This document shows, one piece after another, positions 1 to 11,929 of a stretch of 64,000 bases of DNA; position 1 is the first letter of the stretch, and each line of letters starts with the position of its first letter. Position numbers and translations under genes: made by a program. Source of the stretch: Pomacea canaliculata (lineage: Eukaryota; Mollusca; Gastropoda; Architaenioglossa; Ampullariidae); contig NC_037597.1 in NCBI RefSeq assembly GCF_003073045.1, forward strand, positions 9,831,217 to 9,895,216. Direction: 5' to 3'. Under the pieces are notes generated by a model that saw nothing but the letters and a program-made list of their open reading frames with translations, searched no databases and had not been told where the DNA came from.

Positions 1-394
1 GACGTGAAGCCAAGACACAGTGACATGTCTGATGGTGTGAGTCTGTGCAGCGAGGGAGACGTGACATGACAGCGCCATGAGACTCTGTCCTCCAAAGGTG
101 CATAACTCTACTGCCATCTCTCCTTGGCTTGGTGGAGTTGTCGTAGCTGAGGGAAGCCTCGTGATTCATCTTGCAGGCAACGTTTGCATAATACTTCTCT
201 GTTACCATCGTCGTGCGTTTATTCTGCCGCCTCGTTATCATATTATCGTCCTCTTCCACATCATCGCCTGCTTCCCTCTTCTCATGCGATCATCTTCCTA
301 TTTATTTCTTCGTCATCCGCCTCCTTCTCCTCGTCCTTTTTTTTTCACCCTTCGCCGTCTCTTTTTTTTCTATTTCTTGGTCTTTAAGCATGTG
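1..394. other. Left-edge non-coding stretch
   Basis: No gene is supported. The second half is pyrimidine-rich (runs of TTC/TCC and T8-T9), which produces open frames of low complexity (Ser/Phe/Leu) on the plus strand. No homology is recognisable. Confidence 0.5.
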
Positions 395-760
395 GATGTG
401 TAAGCATGTGTTTGTCATGTGAATGTGTCAGCGTGTAATGTACATGTGGGTGTGTCAGTGAGTGTATGTAATATACCAGCATGTAATGTATGTGTAAAGT
501 AATGTGTGTAGGAGCATATGTATGTATTATGTGGGTGTCACCGTGTCAGCGTGAAATGTAATATGTGTATCTGCGTGTACACGTATCAACGTTTGCATGT
601 AATGTCTTTGTCAGCGTGTTCGTGTAATGTGCGTGTCAGTGCACATGTAATTTGCTTATGAGCTTGTACATGAAATGAGTGTGTAAGCATGTACATGTAA
701 TATGTGTCAGCGTGTCATGTAATGTGTGTGTCACCGTGTAATGCAATGTGTGTGTGTCAA
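395..760. repeat. Degenerate TG-rich minisatellite
   Basis: About 365 bases of imperfect repeats are built around the words CATGTAATGTGTG and GTCAGCGTGTAATG. Spacing is irregular, roughly 20-30 bases, with many substitutions. No unit is exact, so this looks like an old, diverged tandem array rather than an active microsatellite. Confidence 0.7.
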
Positions 761-1714
761 ACACCACAGCCTTGGGACCGAAGGCTTGTGACTTCATTAC
801 TAGTGGTTCACATGAGCGTAGGTGTGCCGTTGGTGGATTTCTACAGGCACCGGCGTTGCGTCATCAGCGCCAACGTTCGATGTGCGGCACTGCCGACCGT
901 TTCCGTTTCTAGTGTATCTGACACTCCTGGCACCCACAGAACGTGCGCTGCGTCTCCATGGTTACGGTTGCCGTTAAAGCAGAATTCTTTAGGCTCTGAC
1001 CAGCCCGTGAGTTGTTTATGTCGCTAGCTATTCCGATCACAGAATCCTGTTCAGTCACTTGTCACCAGCTGCACTTTGCTGTTATGGCCCCCGTTAACAT
1101 ATTGGTTTGATTTGGGCTGAGCTTGTTGGCCTCCACAAGGACGATTGTAAAAAGCGCGTAGTTCACGGCACTAAGTATGATATTTTAAGGGAAACCATGT
1201 AGACACAACTGCTCCAGTATAGCATGGACCGCAAAATCACTATTCTCACTTTATGAATCAATAGCTGAAATAGCACGCACGCACGCTCTCTCTCTCGCTG
1301 CATGTATAGGAAGTCAAACGCAGGCAAACAGAGGGAAGTGTACTCTTGTCACCAATCTCCTTATCCCTGCCTTCCCGCCTTCTTTAGTGCTGGCTACCCA
1401 TAGTCCTCTGAGCACTACATAAAAGTATCAGTATCACAAAGACCGGCTAATAACTGAAGACTGTGAAGACGACAGTGGGTGAAGTTTGTTTTTCTGTTAT
1501 TGTTGCGCTAAGGTAAATATATATAGTAGACCAAGAAACCTATACATTTTTGAAAAGGAGAATGTTGAACTTTGCAATAAAAGTAATGAAAATCCCCTTC
1601 TCCATGTTTCTCCAGCAAAGCCAGATCGTGCCCAAAGGGTTAAGCTGATACAGTGGCACAGCAATGTGGGATCAAGTCCAGATGTAAGGAAATATTCTAC
1701 GCCCGAGGAGGTCT
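761..1714. other. Non-coding stretch, no gene recognised
   Basis: Unique-looking sequence of mixed composition with short open frames only. A small CACGCACGCACG/CTCTCTCTC patch lies near 1275-1300. Nothing else is supported. Confidence 0.4.
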
Positions 1715-2222
1715 GATAAGAGCAAAGTCATAGTCATTGGCAACGGCAAAGCGGAGAGGAGCCCCCTCTCCAAGGACGGCAGCCCCACGACGGATATCCG
1801 CATCAGGATCTTAGCAGCAACGGCGGCCATGGCAAGGTTGGACAGAGTCTGGCGCAGGCATAACTTCAGATTTACTACAAAGTACAATCTGTACAGGTCC
1901 CTGGTTATACTTATCCTGCTTTACAGAAAAAAGTGACTATACTTGCCGATACGGAGAGAAGAATCCAGGCATTCAAGAACAAGCTTGATGAGACTGCTCT
2001 GGATCTCATACACAGAACATTAAACTAATGACGTTGTACGAAGTACGGTTGCCACACTCATTAAAAACCAGGAATGTCTACTTGAACAGTCAAGCAGTGT
2101 AAGCTGGTGTAGTTTGGCCATGTGACCCGACACGACACCTTGTGGCAGACTGTCCTTCAAGGTACCTAGGAGGGAGGTCGACGCCTCGGTGACCAGAGGA
2201 AAAACAAAACTCGCTTGCGAAC
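1715..2222 (+). pseudogene. Non-LTR retrotransposon reverse transcriptase relic (C-terminal part)
   Basis: Plus-strand translation gives the end of a LINE reverse transcriptase: LSKDGSPTTDIRIRI then LAATAAMARLDRVWR near 1769-1860, matching the familiar 'LSKDGS..EIR.RI..A..AMARL..IW' block. It continues with YNLYRSLVI, then in another frame TILADTERRIQAFKNK (about 1937-1990), then FGHVTRHDTL and a GG-rich tail at about 2112-2180. At least two frame changes and in-frame stops show that it is dead. The N-terminal endonuclease and most of the polymerase are missing, as in a 5'-truncated insertion. It abuts a hAT transposase relic on the opposite strand at about 2222. Confidence 0.8.
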
Positions 2223-3006
2223 GTCAAAGACGCAGCATCATCAGTGCTAGCACCGACACATCGCATCAAATCAACTTTGTTACTCAGTATGTAGTTGTTC
2301 AGTATATCGAAAATGTTTTCTCCAGTTGTATTGGTCGCTACAGACTTGCAAAAGAGAAAGTCATTATGAACAGCACCTAAGTGTTCATACCTCAAAAATG
2401 TCGGAAGGTTTTCTTCGTTGGCTATGTCAGTAGACTCATCAAGATGAAGCCCGAAGTACTGACCTTGACTCAGTCTTGATAACAGCTGACATTCCACACA
2501 TTCAGCCATGGCTTTTATTCGAATTTTCAGCCAGCGATCTATAATAACCCTTCGGACTTTTAAATACTGTTAAGCTACATGCATTTCTAAAGTAAGATAT
2601 TAACTAAGTTAATTCTTATTGCGAGGAAGCAAAATATCTCAGTCATTGTAAAAGGATCATCAAACATCGATTTCCGCCAGAAGACGCAAATTAAATTAGA
2701 CGTAAGCAGCGTGACGTCACAAATGACACATACAAAAAATTAAAAGAAGGCAGTGCACTGCGTTACTAAGGGTAACGGATGACGCGGCTAAATGACGCAA
2801 TGCTCGCGCTGTGACGTAAAGACTTAGCCGGTAAGCCAGCGTTTTATGTCAACAAGCAGTTGGGCGTCGATAAAATTAAAACTCATGTCAAATCAATAGT
2901 GGAGTAATTAGTGTCTCCGGCGATATAAACATCACTTTGCTGACATATGATGACTGTCAGTCGCGGACCACTGACATGCGTGCGGCCCTGACTTTGGGAA
3001 CCTCTG
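2223..3006 (-). mobile_element. hAT (ZBED5/Charlie-like) transposon relic
   Basis: On the minus strand from about 2519 down to 2225 an open frame reads CVECQLLSRL, FGLHLDESTDIAN, FLFCKSVATNTTGENIF and CVGASTDDAASLT. These are the conserved blocks of hAT transposases of the ZBED5/Charlie type; LDESTD carries the first catalytic-region acidic residue. The frame then runs into unrelated sequence, the antisense of the LINE relic. At 2992-3006 the minus strand starts CAGAGGTTCCCAAAG, the typical terminal inverted repeat of such elements, so 3006 is probably the 5' end. The 3' half and the other terminus are missing. Confidence 0.8.
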
Positions 3007-6000
3007 GTCTAGGTTACAGCTGTGAGATTTAATGGGATTGATTTAACATTAATCTTGAATTCGATAGATGAAACTCGGGGAGAGAAATTATAAAAAAAAG
3101 AGTAATACCTGAATCACCTAACATCCATCCCTCTGTCCGTCCGCTAATAAATATATTACATGCACACTTCTAACCCACATACTTAAGGCTGTGTAAAATA
3201 TTCTCAAAGCCATCTCATTTACATTGTCGACATACATATTACAAGAGAGGGGCTGGGGGAGCGGTCACAGCGCGAGTGACAGCAGCTTTGCCAGTCTCTC
3301 CGGTGATTTATGAAAATGTTATCGTTAAACCTATAAAAGGTTATGTGGGAGAAACGGTAACTGAGGACAGTTGACTCACAACCTCCAGCCCACGCCATGA
3401 CAGCAGTGTGGTAGACCCACGGCGAAAAGTTCACCGTCGTCTTCTGATCACAGTCCGTCTAAAGAAGTAAAGTTCGAGAAGAGAAAAACAAATGAAAAAC
3501 AAAGAAGTAACCGAACCTACAACATCTACGTTGTTTATATATTGATAACAATTGGAGAAATAGAATTAATACAGCCATTGAACGAATGACATCCCCCATG
3601 TGTTACGAGAAAGAGTGAAGTGGTTGAACTAAAAAAAAGGAACAAGAGGCTGCACAAGTTGACATTGAAGTTGCTAACATCGAAGTGCAGATAGCAGAAA
3701 GCCAAAGCAACACTAATAAACAATATTCCAATATTAAAATTGTGTAGTGACTTCACAATACTTCATAATGGATTATTTAGAATAAACCTATCCAGAATAG
3801 ACGCGGATTTGAACCGAAGAGCGGCGAAATCCCACAAAACAGTTTGCAAGTGCGTATTGTACGTGAGGGTGAGTGAAGACCTTTATATATTGCAATGTGT
3901 TTGCGTGTTATCTGTCTCCAACCCTGATGATCCTAGCTCAACTCTCGTACATTTCACGTTTTATAGTCACTTTTTCTTTGTTGCAATATAAAATAAAGGT
4001 CGCTGGACATTTAAAAAGAGGGTGACTTTGTGTACAATGCCTTGTTTGTATACACCCAACAATGTTGATGAGTTTAATGCAGAACGACTCTTCTACAACA
4101 TACATACATAACGTTATAATCAACCACAGGATACAGTGTAGTGAGTGGCTGTGAGGAGGTATTTAATAAGTTAAACACGTAATCAAAAATAATGATGATT
4201 ACTTCACATACCATGAGGATGTCCAAACCTGAGCCCCTACGACAAAGAGCTGTATAGTTACCCGTGTCTCTGTATCTACCCGAGTCTCTGATGTGAATAT
4301 AGAGCCATAAGAAGACGAACTTTCGCGAAGAAAAAGGAAAAGAACGCAACCCCGGAAAAGCTTTTTCAGAGCAAAGAATTCAAATCATCTTGCAGGTGTC
4401 CTAAACATTCTGTAGTCATATTTGTACTCACTGTTCTCACCTCATTAAGTACAGGACCGTGAGCTGCGGCTATTTTCTCTTTCACGAGAATAATCGTCCT
4501 TCTCACGTCGTCCTTAGGATCATTATTATATAATGACATATACACAACTCTGATAAAGTATTATTTTAAAAATCGTTATTAATTCCATATTCCTACCACC
4601 TAACCAACAGTCTTCAAGCATTTGTGACCGCTAGACGCTGATCAGTCCGCCACAGTGGAGATGATTATGGAGCGGAATGCATCACATAGTGTCGGAGGTA
4701 CGTAAAGCTGATTATCGGGGTAGGGTAGCATCAGGATAGGTACGATAGCATGAACATCATTTCCAGTGCTGCCAGTGTAATTAGACATCAGCCATCTTGA
4801 GAACAGATTAAGCTGATTTACTCCACTATGTCGAATATCGGTTATTATATTCAGCCATTTGCGAGATAGTGTCTTTGAGAATTTTATTCCTATGGTTGAA
4901 AATGTGACTGACAATGATCATGTACCCCTTTCAACACATTAACAGCTTCTTGTATCGTCACAACAGTGGTATTTACTCTCATTCAGCTGTGAATTATTCC
5001 AACTTCTTTCAAAACTATTATTATAGTGACCGCAAAACAGTCAGTGTGCCTGTACATGTCAAACAAAAGATTTTATTGAGAATTCGCTGATTCAGCCTAA
5101 GCGTTGTGTAAGGCTGAAGGCCCCGAAGTCGTCAACTGATTTATTGACGCACAGCACGCAAGCCACCACTACATCCCTGTCCGTGTCAGTGCAGCACATC
5201 ATTATCAGTCTCTTGTCTCTAAGGCAACAGTTTTGCTGGACATGACGTCTAGAAATTGATGACCGAGGGCGCTACACGCGGCAGTAGCTAAACTATTGTC
5301 TATTGAAGATTTTAGCTGATTGCTTGACCTTAACCATCCAGCTAACGGCTAGCCACTTGCAGTGCTGCTGGTCTCAAGGGGGACAGTGGGTAGCGAGAGT
5401 CCTGCGTCCCAGGTCCCACGGGCGATGTCTCATATGTGCGCTCACTGGGCCACCTCGAGAAGACTTATCATCTCTTCTGCCCCAGTTATGTACGCACTCA
5501 TCTTGCCCAACAAGAAAAGTTCTTACTGTATGTATGCATACCTGCCTCCTTCAACGAACAACACAACAAGACACGTACAGCATCCGGAGTACGAAGCGTG
5601 CACAAAAGTCATATTAAACAGGTACCCATTGTCTCCGAGACGACACAATTCCCGGTGTTTGGTCAACACCTAACGGTGTAATTAAGTTATTAAATACAAA
5701 GCCGTTAGCTTTAAGTCACATTTTCTATAATGTCGTCAAACATATTCTTTCAACACGTGACTTGCAGCAAGGTGACTGCACCCGATGTCTTCTGCTCATT
5801 GCGCGTTCTTGGTCATACATCTTCTTGTTCTCGGCGAAAAGCACATCATGAAAAGCAACAGAATAATTAGCAGCGAGACATACAGTCAGCAGTAAGCAAT
5901 ACTATATTTTAACTGAACAAAACATCATTGAAGTGAAGATAAGATGTTGTAATGGTGGGTAGGGAATCTATGGACCCTATGAGTGTCTTCCTGCAGCTTC

Positions 6001-9000
6001 AGCATCTACCCGATCGTCGAGGCGCAAGACGTCAGCAGGTGTGTCTTGCTAGATGAAGCAACACTTCTGTTGTTCAATGCTTCCACAAGTCAATACCCGA
6101 GGCGTGGACACAGTTCGTGGCCAGTGTTTGGAAAGGAAGACTGGCAGGCCTACAACACGGCTAGAGGCATGTTCTTTCAGTCTCTGCACATTTGTCGCGG
6201 TCGTCGATACCTTGTTTATCTTGTGTAAAACCAATAAGGTGAATGTTCTCCTAAAAAACACTATTTTGTATTTCCAGGACGGAACATCTTATGTCTTCCG
6301 CTGTCTTCTCAGATTTTCCTATCTCAAAGATGATCTGAGAACTATCTTGTTGCAATTCAAATATAGTATTGCTTACTGTTGACTGTATGTCTCGTTGCCA
6401 GTTGTTTCTGTTGTTTTGCGTGATGTACAATCAAGTATGAGTAAAGATAACTGAATGATAACTAAAGTTGGTAATTAAATCAGTAAATCCTTAATTACTG
6501 TCCTATAATGATACTACAAGTTCCTTATGAAAACTCTTTTGTTCTATTGGTATATTATTATATTCACAACCTTGATGAAGCATTCAGTTTTAAGGGTTAC
6601 ACCTGTACCTGCAAGGTAACGGAACTTTATATATATATAAAAAAAAAAAAACACACCTCACCAAACAAGCAGTGAAAATATAAACTCTACGCTGAGTGAC
6701 ATATTATCAGCAAGCAACAAAATGATTGGCTTTAGATTACCGCGTTACCTCTCTCAAAATTGAAAATTGTTGAACTTTCATTATTTATTTGTTTGTGGAA
6801 AAGAATTCCTTCGTTGCTTGGCTTGAAACGAACTCGAGCATCGACGACATTGAGTAAAGAAACTCTCCGGCAGCTGTTCGTGCCCGCCTTCCTGGATCAA
6901 CACGTCTTCGCCACCGACGTCACATTCCAGCGATACCCCGATTAAAGGATGTTGTCACTTCAGTCGATGACAATGACCGAAGACCGAAATCTTTGCCTCT
7001 GGTCCAGCATGCCCCTGCACGCGCTGGACGGCGTGGAACACGCGGCGAGGCAGGACCGGAACCTTGACGTCCTCAGACCATCGAGCCCCGAATTACCGAT
7101 GAAGCCACAGCAGCCTCGCGCACCACAAGCAGACGACAGTTGTGCCACGCAGTTATCGAGCGGCACCCGAGGGCAAACTGTTCGCGAGTCGTCGTGCTGA
7201 TGTCGGCAACAGTGATTGTCAGACGACAGGTGAGTCTCGCTTGTTTCATCCTCAACATTCCTGGGATATCTGGAGGTCTTGTAGGTGAGTCTCCGTTTTT
7301 TTCCACCGTTATGCTGTGTCATTTTTACATCTGGGTTTTTTTTTTTTTTTGGTGATATTTGGGTTTGACCTTACAGACGTATCTCAGAAAAAGCTACAGC
7401 TCGGAGTTTTGTGAGCGTGTGACCGTAAAGAAGCTACACCATTGTCTCGTTTAAGTTCAAGTAAGAATCAACTTTAGACAAACGGTTGGCCGGTGTTCTT
7501 ATTGCTGACCTCTATTCCCCCATCTTCGCTTGCAGCATCATTTTATTGTAAAGAGGTAAAAGTTTGACATCGACTTAAAATATTTGAAATTAAGCTTCAT
7601 GCTGACTGCCGACGATGAAGACTGGGAAAAGGATGCGTATCTTTTATCTGGGGCAGTAAGTGGTGGACGACTGAGGCAGATCCCCACAAATCTTTGCAAA
7701 ATTCTTTATTCTGTGTTGTGGTTTCCTCCCCTCTGCTCGCAGGTAGGCAGTAGTTCATGTAGAATTTACGAATGGCATGGAATAAACAAACATATTTTCT
7801 TAACGCCAGCTTAAACAAACTTGGTTCAGCACGCGTTGACAGACATATGAAAGGAAATCTTCATTCAGAGAAATATTAGAGTTAAAGAAATAAAGAAATT
7901 GGAGAATTATAAAGTTTGGAGAAATATTGAAACTATAGAATTATTAAAGTTAAAGAAATATTGATAGCAGTCGATGACCCCTTGAAGGCATGCAACACTC
8001 AGTTTCTGGTGACATCAGCTGTTGTTCGGTTAGGTGGAGATGGACGCTGAATAGAAATGTTCTTATCCGAGATATTTTGTTTCTGAGATCGAAGACATAT
8101 ATAAGCGTCCCTTGGTGGATATACAGATACTGCTCTACGTTGCCTAGGAAACAGGAAGTCAGGAAAGAGTAAGAAGAATGAAAATGCGGGTCTTTTGTTT
8201 GCTTCAATCAGGGGATTTAGATAATGCGGCTTGTTTGATGTACAACCAGAGTTGCATCTTAGGCTAAGTATCAACATTTTATTTGGAGTGTTATACTGTT
8301 TTAGTTTTATAGTGTTAATTCGATTTCTGATCATTTTAGAGAGTGATGCAAGAGTGATGAAGGTACGGTGAAATACGATTGGTCTGTCAAAGGAGGAGGA
8401 AACAAAAGGAGATTGAGGTGGAGGAATTATTACAACAAAAAACTTATTCTTCGCTCTTTGGTGACATTTCCTTTAAGGTCATTTATAAGGTCACGAACAA
8501 TGTACCAGCTGCTTCACAGGTCATTCAACACTTTCCGCTCACCTTACACCAAGGAAACTCATTATCGCTAAGCTGGTGGCCAGGACCGTTAGGACTGGAA
8601 AACAAGACTGCTGAGGTCAGGGAGGCACGTGTTAGCTCTGGGAGAAAAGTAAATGAGGCATCATCGATTTGTCCGGCAGAGTTCAATAACGGATATCGGG
8701 TGTGAACTCATTTCCTGCGGGTGGTCACAGTAAACACTCCCTCCCCTAGTATCTTAGCCACACCTTGGTGCTGGCGTCCAGTTTGGGGTTTGTATGCTGA
8801 TAACTAAACTCAGCCCTCCACGAACCCTCATCACCAGAAAAAGAGAGTATGACTGGGTGCGGCCTCGTGCAATGAAAACTTTACCAGATCAGGTGGAATT
8901 CTCTAGAACTTATGCATTCAAGTCTGCTTTTACTGATATGTTTTCGAAACTGAAGAATGAACAAGACAAATCATTGCGACACAAGAATATGCAACTATGA

Positions 9001-10347
9001 ACTTTGTTTTCGAAGCCTTCAAAAATATCGGCACTTGAGACTAGATGACATAACAAAAGTAATACTTCAAGCTATTGTCTCAGATGAAGAATTCTACTTT
9101 CTTTTTGTATTCGAAAGATTTTTTTTCTTTCTTCTACTTACTAATACAACAAAAAGATGGTTTCACCAACAAAGCTGATGTTATTTTTGTCTGTTTTGAA
9201 ATACGCAAATCAAGTGTCAGACCCTGACACTGAGATAATAATGAAGTCCCTGCTCCAGATGTGTGGCTAGCGACAGACGACATTGTGTTGTAGACCGATG
9301 TTGCCTCTCACTCCCGTACTAACACCGACACACACACACACAAACACACAGGAGCACAAACTGTGACCAGCACTCGTTAACATGTAATACTTGCAAGTAC
9401 TTTAGTGATGAGAGTATCGACCTCAAGGGCAGACGCACCATGGAGTTGTAAGAGCCAGAACTTTGCTTTGCCTGTTGCTAGGGGAAACTGTTTGTGGTGT
9501 GTAAGCCCTCACTTTTGTTCTAGAGTTCTTCCGTCTCTCCTGTTTTCCAGCAGACTGACGATGTTTAGACTGTAAGTGTCTGTATATATACTGTGGTGGG
9601 AGAGGTCCAAACAGAAACCTGCCTCTTAATATGGCAAATCAACATCCTTTTCAGAAGCCTTAATATGTGTTCGATTTCTATGTTGAATGAAACCTGAGAA
9701 CAAAATACAAATATTATAGCGAAAATATTAGTTGTAACAGCTTTGTTGCTGAAGAAGGAACCTCTACCGACAGCTGAAACCTGACAGAGACGTCTTGTCT
9801 CCCTTCCTCCTTGTTTGAATGAATGACAGAAAGACGTTGGGTTTGACAAACAGCCAGTCAGGCGGTCAGCATGACATTAGCCACACACCCCGACATGGAC
9901 ATGTGAGTAGGTGAATTCCGAGGCGCAACACATGGCTAATGAAGATGGAAATTTTAAGAAACAGGAACTGTTTATTGGAAGGCCGTTCTCCATTTGAAAT
10001 ACCGACTCTGACTTGATCCACCCGCCATGCCAAGGCGGACACAGGCCTGACTTTGCAGGTGTTTGTTAAAGGCGGCCGGCAAGCAGGTAGAAGAATAAAT
10101 CGATTTCTGCTCTTATTTTAGACACGTGGTCACAGGTGCATCATGTATTTCATCTTCATCGCGATTTTCTCTGCACAGCGATGACAGAACGAACTTGCAG
10201 GGAGCTCAAACGACGCCACCGACATGAGCGATGTCTATTCACCTGCAAGCAGGACATGCGCATCTAGACCAACATTACTTCCTGATACGGTAAACACAAT
10301 TTTTTCTTACAATAAAACTGAAATTGCCTTTTAAGCAAGTGACATAC
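3007..10347. other. 7.3 kb without a recognisable gene
   Basis: I see only short open frames with no recognisable family. Noted inside: a GC-richer patch at about 6880-7200 open on both strands but without identifiable motifs; short poly-T at 7338-7352; a small AT-rich direct repeat (TTAAAGAAAT words) at about 7870-7965; a CA run at 9330-9351. Degraded repeats are likely, but none can be named. Confidence 0.4.
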
Positions 10348-10593
10348 ATTTAGAGCAGGGGTGGGCAATTAATTTTCCCAAGGGGCCGGATGAGAAACTG
10401 GGATGGTTCTAGAGGGCCGGATGAGAAACTGGGATGGTTCTAGAGGGCCGGACTAATATAGTTAACTCAGTTTTACCCAATACTGTATATATAGTATATA
10501 TACTGGTGGGCGGCCAGCGGGCGGGCCGGTCAGAGACAGGAGGCGGGCCGGATCCGGCCCGCGGGCCGGCGTTTGCCCAGGTCTGATTTAGAG
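10348..10593. mobile_element. Non-autonomous hAT element with 8-bp target duplication
   Basis: The element runs from 10356 (CAGGGGTGGGCAATT) to 10585 (ends GTTTGCCCAGGTCTG). The reverse complement of the right end, CAGACCTGGGCAAAC, pairs with the left end, giving imperfect terminal inverted repeats of the hAT type. The 8 bases ATTTAGAG occur immediately before (10348-10355) and after (10586-10593), a clear 8-bp target site duplication. The 230-bp interior is GC-rich, with many GGGCCGG words and a direct duplication of about 32 bp at 10384-10446. There is no coding capacity. Confidence 0.88.
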
Positions 10594-10696
10594 AGAAAAA
10601 CTTGTATTTAAAAATTGTCGTGCTTCCAAAAGTACTTTATAAAAAATTTGGGCTTTTGCGATATTTGGCACATTCGCTGACCGACTTTGCCGAGTG

Positions 10697-11080
10697 TTGA
10701 TAGACAGTGTTGTCCATAGGAATGGGAATCCCATGGGAATCCCATGGGAAACGTCCCATGGGATGGGATGGGACGGGACAGCACACATTTGTATTTCCCA
10801 TGGTAGTCGATACTTGATATTGCAAAATAAATTTACTGTTATTTCATTCATCAAGGATTTAAATCTTTCCTCTGAATCATCTATTGTATGTGAAGTAGCA
10901 GGAATTATAGAACAAAAGCCGAAAAGTGGTTTTCAGTGTTGTCCATAGGATTGTTAATACCATGGGAATCCCATGGGAAACGTCCCGTGGGATGGGACGG
11001 GATGGGACAGGCATAAATTGCCATGGGACGTGATGGGATGGGATAGAAAAATATGTCCCATGGACAACCCTGTTGATAGA
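10697..11080. mobile_element. Non-autonomous hAT element rich in CCCATGGGA palindromes
   Basis: The same 8 bases TTGATAGA lie at 10697-10704 and 11073-11080. Between them the element starts CAGTGTTGTCCATAGG and ends CCCATGGACAACCCTG; reverse-complementing the right end gives CAGGGTTGTCCATGGG, so the terminal inverted repeats agree at 14 of 16 positions. Length is 368 bp. The interior repeats palindromic CCCATGGGA/TCCCATGGGA words and GATGGGA tracts, and the left end is duplicated internally from about 10935 (CAGTGTTGTCCATAGG again). It is either an internal duplication or one copy nested in another. There is no open transposase frame. Confidence 0.85.
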
Positions 11081-11736
11081 ACCTCTGGGAAGCGATGAAG
11101 ACAGTTCAGTGGAATTGAATCTCAAACTGAGAGCTGCATCATCCAATCAGATTTTGTAGCCGAGGTCGCGCTATTTGACCCCCAGGGTCTTGGACATAGC
11201 ATGCGTGAGGAAAGGTTTCAATGTTTATATGCATGATGGAGGGGTTTATGCATTTACATGTCTATGTATCTGTTTGTATGCGTGTTTATATGTTGTTATA
11301 TGTTTGTTCTTGTCAGTTTCTATGCATTTTAGCGAGTTTCCTTGTATTTATTACACTATAATAATATTGACCACCTGCTATCTTTCGTCGTCGTGGTCAT
11401 CAACATTTTTTGCCAAGTCCTCATCTAAACCACTACCCGACAATCAACACCAACCCATACTGTTGCAATAGAATATTTTGTTTACCTAATTTTATTTTCC
11501 TCTGATGCATTACCTTGTGAAGTACTACTATGAAACCAAAACTGGAAGCGTTCTATATTTAGTGGAAACACACCACCCCCTACACATATTTGTATTTCAT
11601 TAAGAAAACCTTTTGTAATACCTACACCTACATTTTTTGTTATTGTTTGGATTATTGTTTTTACGGTATCGGGTTTTCGTTACGAGTGTGGTCTATAGTG
11701 TAGGGATAAAATGGCTTATTGTTGGTTTTCGTGCAG
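11081..11736. other. Upstream region of the CD36-like gene
   Basis: No coding feature is supported. A possible splice acceptor (pyrimidine-rich tract ending GTGCAG) lies at 11725-11736, so the 5' UTR of the downstream gene may be spliced. GC and CpG content rise sharply from about 11800, as expected for an unmethylated promoter or first exon. Confidence 0.35.
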
Positions 11737-11929
11737 GATGTGGAGAGCCAAGCAGTGAGTCTCAGGCAGCGTTCACCCTTCCAACCCTCCTCCACACCAC
11801 TTACTCATCCACCCTCCCACACGAGACGGAATGGCCAGCCGCCAGCCCGCGGTGCGGAGCGTTAAGTGAGTAGAACCGACGCCAGCGCTGTGTGCACGAA
11901 GCGGGTAGGTGCACCCGGCCTCGCAGACC

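Noticed and set aside
6949-7322. Open frames on both strands in a GC-richer patch
   Set aside because: No conserved motif, splice pattern or homologue could be recognised. It may be a degraded repeat or old exon, but nothing supports a gene call.
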